Source: Balanoglossus misakiensis (taxonomy: Eukaryota; Hemichordata). Taken from it: DNA of 64,000 nucleotides. Under the pieces are notes generated by a model. It worked only from the letters and a program-made list of their open reading frames with translations, made no database searches and had not been told where the DNA came from. The DNA lies in contig CM082579.2 of assembly GCA_040954595.2 (NCBI GenBank), forward strand, positions 9,176,001 through 9,240,000, given 5' to 3'. Positions 1 to 15,130 of the stretch are shown one piece after another (position 1 is the first letter of the stretch; every line of letters begins with the position of its first letter). The translations under genes and the position numbers were made by a program.

Positions 1-3000
1 TTGCAAAAATTATGGGTTATAGCTCATGAAAATCATCCAAAAATGAAAATTTTTCGACTTTGCGAATTTTCAAAATTTGGTCATTTTTTGAAAAAAATCA
101 TGGGTTATAGCTCATGAAAAACTTCAAAACTCGACGATTTTTCGATTTTACGAATTTTCAAAATTTGGCCTATTTTTGCAAAAATCATGGGTTATAGCTC
201 ATGAAAATCATCCAAAAATGAAAATTTTTCGACTTTGCGAATTTTCAAAATTTGGCCATTTTTTTGCAAAAATCATGGGTTATAGCTCATGAAAATCTTC
301 AAAAATCGACGATTTTTCGACTGTGCGAATTTTCAAAATATGGCCTATTTTTGTAAAAAATCATGGGTTATAGCTCATGAAAATCATCCAAAAATGAAAA
401 TTTTTCGACTTTGCGAATTTTCAAAATTTGGTCATTTTTTGAAAAAAATCATGGGTTATAGCTCATGAAAAACTTCAAAACTTGACGATTTTTCGATTTT
501 ACGAATTTTCAAAATTTGGCCTATTTTTGCAAAAATCATGGGTTATAGCTCATGAAAATCATCCAAAAATGAAAATTTTTCGACTTTGCGAATTTTCAAA
601 ATTTGGCCATTTTTTTGCAAAAATCATGGGTTATAGCTCATGAAAATCATCCAAACATGACAATTTTTCGACTTTGCGAATTTTCAAAATTTGGTCATTT
701 TTTGAAAAAAATCATGGGTTATAGCTCATGAAAATCTTCAAAAATCGATGATTTTTCGACTTTGCGAATTTTCAAAATTTGGCCATTTTTTGCAAAAATC
801 ATGGGTTATAGCTCATGAAAATCATCCAAAAATGAAAATTTTTCGACTTTGCGAATTTTCAAAATTTGGTCATTTTTTGAAAAAAATCATGGGTTATAGC
901 TCATGAAAAATTTCAAAACGCGACGATTTTTATATTTTACGAATTTTCAAAATTTGGCCTATTTTTGCAAAAATCATGGGTTATAGCTCATGAAAATCAT
1001 CCAAAAATGAAAATTTTTCGACTTTGCGAATTTTCAAAATTTGGTCATTTTTTGAAAAAAATCATGGGTTATAGCTCATGAAAAACTTCAAAACTCGACG
1101 ATTTTTCGATTTTACGAATTTTCAAAATTTGGCCTATTTTTGCAAAAATCATGGGTTATAGCTCATGAAAATCATCCAAAAATGAAAATTTTTCGACTTT
1201 GCGAATTTTCAAAATTTGGCCATTTTTTTGCAAAAATCATGGGTTATAGCTCATGAAAATCATCCAAACATGACAATTTTTCGACTTTGCGAATTTTCAA
1301 AATTTGGTCATTTTTTGAAAAAAATCATGGGTTATAGCTCATGAAAATCTTCAAAAATCGATGATTTTTCGACTTTGCGAATTTTCAAAATTTGGCCATT
1401 TTTTGCAAAAATTATGGGTTATAGCTCATGAAAATCATCCAAAAATGAAAATTTTTCGACTTTGCGAATTTTCAAAATTTGGTCATTTTTTGAAAAAAAT
1501 CATGGGTTATAGCTCATGAAAAACTTCAAAACTCGACGATTTTTCGATTTTACGAATTTTCAAAATTTGGCCTATTTTTGCAAAAATCATGGGTTATAGC
1601 TCATGAAAATCATCCAAAAATGAAAATTTTTCGACTTTGCGAATTTTCAAAATTTGGCCATTTTTTTGCAAAAATCATGGGTTATAGCTCATGAAAATCT
1701 TCAAAAATCGACGATTTTTCGACTGTGCGAATTTTCAAAATATGGCCTATTTTTGTAAAAAATCATGGGTTATAGCTCATGAAAATCATCCAAAAATGAA
1801 AATTTTTCTACTTTGCGAATTTTCAAAATTTGGTCATTTTTTGAAAAAAATCATGGGTTATAGCTCATGAAAAACTTCAAAACTCGACGATTTTTCGATT
1901 TTACGAATTTTCAAAATTTGGCCTATTTTTGCAAAAATCATGGGTTATAGCTCATGAAAATCATCCAAAAATGAAAATTTTTCGACTTTGCGAATTTTCA
2001 AAATTTGGCCATTTTTTTGCAAAAATCATGGGTTATAGCTCATGAAAATCATCCAAACATGACAATTTTTCGACTTTGCGAATTTTCAAAATTTGGTCAT
2101 TTTTTGAAAAAAATCATGGGTTATAGCTCATGAAAATCTTCAAAAATCGATGATTTTTCGACTTTGCGAATTTTCAAAATTTGGCCATTTTTTGCAAAAA
2201 TCATGGGTTATAGCTCATGAAAATCATCCAAAAATGAAAATTTTTCGACTTTGCGAATTTTCAAAATTTGGTCATTTTTTGAAAAAAATCATGGGTTATA
2301 GCTCATGAAAAACTTCAAAACTCGACGATTTTTCGATTTTACGAATTTTCAAAATTTGGCCTATTTTTGCAAAAATCATGGGTTATAGCTCATGAAAATC
2401 ATCCAAAAATGAAAATTTTTCGACTTTGCGAATTTTCAAAATTTGGTCATTTTTTGAAAAAAATCATGGGTTATAGCTCATGAAAAACTTCAAAACTCGA
2501 CGATTTTTCGATTTTACGAATTTTCAAAATTTGGCCTATTTTTGCAAAAATCATGGGTTATAGCTCATGAAAATCATCCAAAAATGAAAATTTTTCGACT
2601 TTGCGAATTTTCAAAATTTGGCCATTTTTTTGCAAAAATCATGGGTTATAGCTCATGAAAATCATCCAAACATGACAATTTTTCGACTTTGCGAATTTTC
2701 AAAATTTGGTCATTTTTTGAAAAAAATCATGGGTTATAGCTCATGAAAATCTTCAAAAATCGATGATTTTTCGACTTTGCGAATTTTCAAAATTTGGCCA
2801 TTTTTTGCAAAAATTATGGGTTATAGCTCATGAAAATCATCCAAAAATGAAAATTTTTCGACTTTGCGAATTTTTAAAATTTGGTCATTTTTTGAAAAAA
2901 ATCATGGGTTATAGCTCATGAAAAACTTCAAAACTCGACGATTTTTCGATTTTACGAATTTTCAAAATTTGGCCTATTTTTGCAAAAATCATGGGTTATA

Positions 3001-5830
3001 GCTCATGAAAATCATCCAAAAATGAAAATTTTTCGACTTTGCGAATTTTCAAAATTTGGTCATTTTTTGAAAAAAATCATGGGTTATAGCTCATGAAAAA
3101 CTTCAAAACTCGACGATTTTTCGATTTTACGAATTTTCAAAATTTGGCCTATTTTTGCAAAAATCATGGGTTATAGCTCATGAAAATCATCCAAAAATGA
3201 AAATTTTTCGACTTTGCGAATTTTCAAAATTTGGCCATTTTTTTGCAAAAATCATGGGTTATAGCTCATGAAAATCATCCAAACATGACAATTTTTCGAC
3301 TTTGCGAATTTTCAAAATTTGGTCATTTTTTAAAAAAAATCATGGGTTATAGCTCATGAAAATCTTCAAAAATCGACGATTTTTCGACTGTGCGAATTTT
3401 CAAAATTTGGCCTATTTTTGTAAAAAATCATGGGTTATAGCTCATGAAAATCATCCAAAAATGAAAATTTTTCGACTTTGCGAATTTTCAAAATTTGGTC
3501 ATTTTTTGAAAAAAATCATGGGTTATAGCTCATGAAAAACTTCAAAACTCGACGATTTTTCGATTTTACGAATTTTCAAAATTTGGCCTATTTTTGCAAA
3601 AATCATGGGTTATAGCTCATGAAAATCATCCAAAAATGAAAATTTTTCGACTTTGCGAATTTTCAAAATTTGGCCATTTTTTTGCAAAAATCATGGGTTA
3701 TAGCTCATGAAAATCATCCAAACATGACAATTTTTCGACTTTGCGAATTTTCAAAATTTGGTCATTTTTTGAAAAAAAATCATGGGTTATAGCTCATGAA
3801 AATCTTCAAAAATCGATGATTTTTCGACTTTGCGAATTTTCAAAATTTGGTCATTTTTGTAAAAATCATGGGTTATAGCTCATGAAAATCATCCAAAAAT
3901 GAAAATTTTTCGACTTTGCGAATTTTCAAAATTTGGCCATTTTTTTGCAAAAATCATGGGTTATAGCTCATGAAAATCATCCAAACATGACAATTTTTCG
4001 ACTTTGCGAATTTTCAAAATTTGGTCATTTTTTGAAAAAAATCATGGGTTATAGCTCATGAAAAACTTCAAAACTCGACGATTTTTCGATTTTACGAATT
4101 TTCAAAATTTGGCCTATTTTTGCAAAAATCATGGGTTATAGCTCATGAAAATCATCCAAAAATGAAAATTTTTCGACTTTGCGAATTTTCAAAATTTGGC
4201 CATTTTTTTGCAAAAATCATGGGTTATAGCTCATGAAAATCATCCAAACATGACAATTTTTCGACTTTGCGAATTTTCAAAATTTGGTCATTTTTTGAAA
4301 AAAAATCATGGGTTATAGCTCATGAAAATCTTCAAAAATCGATGATTTTTCGACTTTGCGAATTTTCAAAATTTGGTCATTTTTGTAAAAATCATGGGTT
4401 ATAGCTCATGAAAATCATCCAAAAATGAAAATTTTTCGACTTTGCGAATTTTCAAAATTTGGCCATTTTTTTGCAAAAATCATGGGTTATAGCTCATGAA
4501 AATCATCCAAACATGACAATTTTTCGACTTTGCGAATTTTCAAAATTTGGTCATTTTTTGAAAAAAATCATGGGTTATAGCTCATGAAAATCTTCAAAAA
4601 TCGATGATTTTTCGACTTTGCGAATTTTCAAAATTTGGCCATTTTTTGCAAAAATTATGGGTTATAGCTCATGAAAATCATCCAAAAATGAAAATTTTTC
4701 GACTTTGCGAATTTTTAAAATTTGGTCATTTTTTGAAAAAAATCATGGGTTATAGCTCATGAAAAACTTCAAAACTCGACGATTTTTCGATTTTACGAAT
4801 TTTCAAAATTTGGCCTATTTTTGCAAAAATCATGGGTTATAGCTCATGAAAATCATCCAAAAATGAAAATTTTTCGACTTTGCGAATTTTCAAAATTTGG
4901 TCATTTTTTGAAAAAAATCATGGGTTATAGCTCATGAAAAACTTCAAAACTCGACGATTTTTCGATTTTACGAATTTTCAAAATTTGGCCTATTTTTGCA
5001 AAAATCATGGGTTATAGCTCATGAAAATCATCCAAAAATGAAAATTTTTCGACTTTGCGAATTTTCAAAATTTGGCCATTTTTTTGCAAAAATCATGGGT
5101 TATAGCTCATGAAAATCATCCAAACATGACAATTTTTCGACTTTGCGAATTTTCAAAATTTGGTCATTTTTTAAAAAAAATCATGGGTTATAGCTCATGA
5201 AAATCTTCAAAAATCGACGATTTTTCGACTGTGCGAATTTTCAAAATTTGGCCTATTTTTGTAAAAAATCATGGGTTATAGCTCATGAAAATCATCCAAA
5301 AATGAAAATTTTTCGACTTTGCGAATTTTCAAAATTTGGTCATTTTTTGAAAAAAATCATGGGTTATAGCTCATGAAAAACTTCAAAACTCGACGATTTT
5401 TCGATTTTACGAATTTTCAAAATTTGGCCTATTTTTGCAAAAATCATGGGTTATAGCTCATGAAAATCATCCAAAAATGAAAATTTTTCGACTTTGCGAA
5501 TTTTCAAAATTTGGCCATTTTTTTGCAAAAATCATGGGTTATAGCTCATGAAAATCATCCAAACATGACAATTTTTCGACTTTGCGAATTTTCAAAATTT
5601 GGTCATTTTTTGAAAAAAAATCATGGGTTATAGCTCATGAAAATCTTCAAAAATCGATGATTTTTCGACTTTGCGAATTTTCAAAATTTGGTCATTTTTG
5701 TAAAAATCATGGGTTATAGCTCATGAAAATCATCCAAAAATGACAATTTTTCGACTTTGCGAATTTTCAAAATTTGGTAATTTTTTGAAAAAAAATCATG
5801 GGTTATAACTCATGAAAATCTTCAAAAATC
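1..5830. repeat. AT-rich satellite array with higher-order repeats
   Basis: Tandem monomers of 87-88 bp, about 66 copies, run from the first base to 5830, where the array decays (ATAACTCATG in place of ATAGCTCATG) into unique sequence. Every monomer keeps the core ATGGGTTATAGCTCATGAAAA, and the rest falls into about six types (A-F) told apart by the middle segment (CATCCAAAAATG, CTTCAAAACTCGACG, CATCCAAACATGAC, CTTCAAAAATCGATG and so on) and the end segment. The order of types repeats: 1-1402 and 1403-2804 share a 16-monomer order, then 2805-4645 and 4646-5830 share a 21-monomer order with period 1,841 bp. The array enters from outside the window. No open frames and no CENP-B-box-like motif were seen. 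Confidence 0.97.
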
Positions 5831-6725
5831 AAATAGGCATGATTAAATCACTATTTTCGATCAGTTATGGCGCTTCGAATTGTTAACACGACGGGCCATT
5901 CTCTCCATGCCTAGCCACGGTCTAAGTGTCTCTTGACCAATTTGAAATGGTGGTATAGATTTATTCATGGAGTGGCGTGATCCGAACTTACAATTGTTTG
6001 ATAAAAGAACTGCGACCTTTAACCGAACGCTCTTTTGGATTCACACGTGAACGTCGTCTCTTCTGTACGCTAATTGAAATCGATCTCCCCATTATGAGCA
6101 GCGTTTTAAATTGTCAATCCATTGGTATGCCTATCGATTCGCCGATGACTTGTGAGTGCTAAAAGTGTATATTATTTTACTCAAGAAATTGTCGACCCAG
6201 ACCCCTGAGAAAAAAAGGAAAGTTTCTATTTCCAATCAGGAGCCATTAAAGATTGATATCTCCGTGCCTTGCTCGACGGGATTATGGGACGCACGGTTGA
6301 ATCTTCACTTGTAGATTTAGCGTTGACGGTCAAAACAGAAATTAGTTAATCCGAATAGCTTCTGTTTCGATCAACTGTTCCCGCCATTGCATCAAGCTTA
6401 TGTATAACTTTCCTCGGGTTTTCATTTCTATGAATATATACAAAGCATTTCTCTTACGCCATCGTTTGTTAAGAATAAACTGACACCCTGGTCTAGCTAC
6501 TCTATACGAAACAGGGTTTTTTGGTAGACGGGAATTCTTGCGTTCGGCATGAATAAAGTGCAACAACCATTGATTGACCACGATTCTATAAAAAAGTAAA
6601 AATATGTCAAAAATAAAATATTCCAAATTATGTCAAAAATAGGCAGGTGTTTTATCACCAAACGACGATGAGAAAAACACAATAGTATCGAACTGAAAGA
6701 GTACTTTTTTCTATTATTAATTCAG
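5831..6725. other. Unique flank between satellite and DEG/ENaC gene
   Basis: No exon supported. I searched here for the N-terminal cytoplasmic exon of the downstream channel, which should carry a His-Gly motif and leave two bases of a codon before the exon at 6726. CATGGAGTGG near 5967 spells His-Gly-Val in one frame but stops three codons later and has no good donor. A donor-like GTGAGT at 6151 follows a frame of about 25 codons that does not resemble the family. Confidence 0.5.
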
Positions 6726-10859
<4,134 letters not shown>

Positions 10860-12602
10860 AAGCACCACCACGTGATATTATATAGGTTATCATATAATAG
10901 GTAACCGTTGAGGTCGCTCTTTGAGTTCTGCTACTTTGGTCCCTTTTTTTCTCGGATGCAATTCTGTCGGAGAGAAGACATTCTGTCCCATCGGTTCCAC
11001 GTCGGTCAGCGGCGCAGAGCACCCCAGAGGCTTTTGCGTGTTGTGCTACTGCATTGGTTCACCTATACTGTGTTGGATCCGTGTGGAAGGTAGTGGGAAC
11101 CACGCGTGCGTACATGTGCAAAGAAATCAGCAGGAGACTGCGCATGTCCTGTGAACAGTGTCAGTTCAATGGGGTATTAAATGTTGCACAAACACAGTAA
11201 TGTTATAATTTTTATAAGTCAGGAGTCACTTTGATATAGTTTAGACTATATAACTGGAATCACTTCACGGTTTCTAGTCAATAATGAACGTTTATAGTGA
11301 TATTTTCAAACATACAACATAGAATTTGATGAAACTTGTTGCAAATATTGATTTACAGATATCTGAATGTGCTATGTGACTTTTTAGAAGTCCTTCAACT
11401 TTGGAGGTGATAGAAATGAAAGAAATAATTCTTCAATATCGACGTTGTCTCGTGCATGTCATTTCATTACTGAGCTAATAAAGTCAATATAAGCTTACGG
11501 AATGAAACCAGGAAACTTCCAGGCGCAGGCCGCAGCCCTCTATATTGTTGACAAACAACGGCGTTTCACGCTGATGACAACTTTGCGACCAATGCGGCTT
11601 TGCTAGGGAATCAAAGATTGTATATTCAATGTACAAGACGTTTCGCATGTACGCTGTATGTGAGTGGGGCGGTATGAACTGGTATTGTGTATATTCTCAT
11701 ACAACCTGCCTGGCATGTACATGCATGTATGTCGTCCAGGTTTTTGTTGGTTTCGACGCTGCGTCGTGTACATGTAAATACTGTCGTTCGTTTGCAATCT
11801 GATCTTTTTGCTCGGAGATGATGGTTTTACGGTGGTTCCCGATTCGGGCTGAGTGATGCACCGGGGCCATATCACCTCGATCGCTCTTGGGGACTTTCTT
11901 TTAGTCCCAGGCCATGTCTGTTCCCTTGTTTATACCCTTGTATCTGCCCAGTTATACATGTATGATGGGTGCGTTGGTCGCCCGTTCACTCGTTTTGTTT
12001 GCTCAACCAAAGCGCGATAAAAAAACCACGATGAAAGACGTCGTTTTGCTTTCGCTGAAACAAAGTCTTTATTTCCCCGGACACTGAGAGTGAAACTGTC
12101 GTTTTGTTTCGTTTTCACCACACTTTGTTCTATTGTAGTACATGTAGGCCTATGTACATGTGCTTTCGTGGTACCGTTATGTTGGCGTGGCAGGGTCCAA
12201 GTTTTCTTTTTGAAGTTCGACGTTTTATTATAGCTCACTTGATAAATTTTCCGCCCATCTATCATTCAGACGACTTCGCGGAATCAGAATGAGCAGAAAC
12301 TCCCCCACAAAAGAATTGTTTTCAGCGTGTCGTTCAACTTTTGACACGCACCTATTCATAACAGGTCACCCTGACGGACGGAACACCTTTGACATGTAAA
12401 TGATTAAACACCTTTGCCCCCTTCATGAGAACACCGGTTGTGTGACGTCACTGCACCACGACCAGTCGGGACATACAGTCATCGTTTGCCAATATTTCAG
12501 CCAACACGACACGTCGCATGCCCGACGTCTGGCTTTGCCTACAAGTACAACTAAAGCAACTGATTATTGGGACCAATGCGATAAGCGACTCGTTAAGAAA
12601 TC
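10860..12602. other. Intergenic region and 3' UTR of the DEG/ENaC gene
   Basis: Contains the probable 3' UTR of the channel gene up to a poly(A) signal at 11477, then about 1.1 kb of unique sequence leading to the propeller-receptor gene. A TGACGTCA palindrome lies at 12443-12450, about 200 bp upstream of the receptor start. No other gene is supported. Confidence 0.6.
11477..11482 (+). terminator. Candidate poly(A) signal AATAAA
   Basis: First canonical AATAAA after the DEG/ENaC stop codon, about 620 bp downstream of it. The assignment rests only on position and motif. Confidence 0.45.
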
Positions 12603-12647
12603 ATGTGTCGTTCGCTTGGTACGACAAATGGACATAGAGTTGTAAAC

Positions 12648-15078
12648 ATGTTATTTGTAATCACGGTGACCCTCTTCTTTGAAGGTAAGTCTGCACGATG
12701 ACCTCGGCCGTTATGAGCGCAGGGTAGAGATAGCTATCTTGTAAACAGGCCGACTACAACCAATATACCAATCAACGTCCCCATTTCATTTTATATTTCC
12801 GGCAAATTCTCCAATAGATTTCAAAACCAATACATCTAATAAGCCTATCAGAGAACGATTATGATTGATTTTGCTATAAACGACAAACGGGGGGAGCCCC
12901 AGTTCGCATAACTAGTGCAGTAGTTTCGGAAAACCAAAACGTCTGACGGAACCTAACATATACTTTATATAGAAATGGTGTATTTGGGTTAGTGTTCATA
13001 GAATATTGCCATCTGCGCTCATGATTGATCGACTCGATTTTATTTTTAAAGCGATGGTGTGTGTCGTGGTGACGTACCTCGTCGGTAGTATTTTTGGTTT
13101 TAGCGTTATTATCATTGTCGGTCTCATTTAGGGAAGAGCGAATGGTTCCCGTGTTGTCTATCAGACTTAATACATCTCAGGGATCCTATAAGATCTTACT
13201 CCTGGACTTCATTCGCTTACAATCCGACTCTTTGGACTTCCCCTCGGGGGTAAACGACCTGTTGCTTCAGGCACGGGCCTGAAATGATCCGCTCTGCAGC
13301 CAGTGGGCGTGCCTCGATCAGAAGTACGCGGGGGAATTTTGTTTTTTTCTTAAGGTCCTCAGAACTGAGGAGCCATTATTCCGCGCATGCAGGAGTGGTT
13401 GTTATCGTACAAGTAGACCGTGTTATATATAAGGGGCCATATAAAGCCCGGTCGGTCCTTTTCCATATTGCTCAATGACGTCACTTTGTGAATAGGCTAA
13501 CATCCGAGATTTTGAGAAACAAGAGACCCGTCCATACAGGATAAAGTCAGCCGAATTCAAAGACTCGGCCTATTATGAATTATGACTCCTAGCCCTGTCA
13601 GAAACCGCTGAAGCGAGATTGTGTATACGGAAGAAATATTTTTCGAGATTCTTCCATTCGCTAATCTAAAGAATGAAAGAAAGCATTGTGTCAGTGGTGT
13701 TTAATGAAAGCTAGAATTCCGACTGGCTTGAGGAGAAGTCTAAATAGTGTACTCAATCACCCGCAGTATGTTGCATTGTTGCACGTCACGTGCGTTCCGC
13801 TGACATTTGACATGAACAGGGAGTAAGTATATGTTGTGGGTTTATAATACATTCAAGTCGACATCGGGCACTGAATCATCTGGACAAGACACTTCCATAC
13901 CGCCATTTTTTAACAATGTTGTTAAACACGGATTCCTTTTCCGTTGGCGCAGTATATCTAATAAATACATTGCGAAAAAATCCTTGTCGTTTTTTTTATA
14001 TTGGCAAGAATCAACAAAATTGTCAGCGCACGAAAAGCTCATGTGGAAAATATGTGAAATTGTCATTTCTTTCTCGATTTTCTCTCCATGCTGACGTCAT
14101 GTCGTCTGTTCAGCCTTGTCAGGTCAAAGTGTCCAGTCGCCAGGCCTACTCATCACCGAGTATACCGCCTCCAACCAGAGTTCGTCGGTTCGGTATGTTG
14201 ATGGAGATATCGGTTCGATATACGGTAAGCTCAGAGACGATAACTTGGACTCCGTAATACTGACCGAAGACGCGGCATCACGAAAAGTCGGTATAAGCTA
14301 CGACTTTAGCGAATCTTTGCTTTTCTGGGCGGACACTTTAGGACAGAGTGTCGTTCGGTACTCGCTTCTCGACGGCAGCGAGAGAACACTTTTCAACGAC
14401 ACTTCCAGTTCCCTAGAAGACCTGACTGTTGATTGGTCGGGGAAGAATGTCTATGTGGCTGACTCGGCCAATCGGCGGATAGTCATGTGTAACTACACGG
14501 GTAGCTGTCGTCCAATCGTCACCGAAGTTGAGAGTGTGTCATCGGTTGCCGTAGAACCAGCTATAGGGTAAGGAAAATGTCACTTTTCGCAAAAGTATAG
14601 CTGTTTAATTATTGCCTATTTCTTTTGCCATCTGGTGGGATGCATGTATTGTAGGATAGGTTTTGATACAATATGACAATCACCGCATTTATTTCGCCCT
14701 TCTTCTTTGACCTTCTCTAAGTATCACTTTAGCTTTTTAAACTTTCCCAACACGAGGTGCATCAAATCCCACGTAGGTTTCCGAGACAATGAAAGTCGGA
14801 AGGGATGTCGTTTTTGACTAGACTTTCTTCAGTCTTTTTAATGAGAATTTGCATATAGTATTGTCATTTATATTCTAGATACTTGTACTGGAGTACAACG
14901 GGAGCTTCTCCGAAGATAGAAAGGGCTGGTCTAGACGGGGAAAACAGGGAAACTATCGTCAGTTCAGATAACACCCCGCATGGAACTATACATTCACCAC
15001 TGGGTCTGGTCGTTGGATATAGCAAAAGATTTTACGATGAGCGACCCGTGCAGAGGTGGGTACGAGAATAGTTATTTC

Positions 15079-15130
<52 letters not shown>

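Noticed and set aside
1-5830. CRISPR-like regular repeat spacing in the satellite
   Set aside because: The intervals are homologous monomer sequence and not unique spacers, and the genome is eukaryotic.
6060-6152. Candidate N-terminal exon of the DEG/ENaC gene ending at GTGAGT
   Set aside because: The phase would fit, but the 25 or so codons follow an in-frame stop, lack an acceptor and lack the His-Gly motif.
12400-12645. 81-codon open frame upstream of the receptor gene
   Set aside because: It is out of frame with the receptor, without family features, and lies in its probable promoter region.
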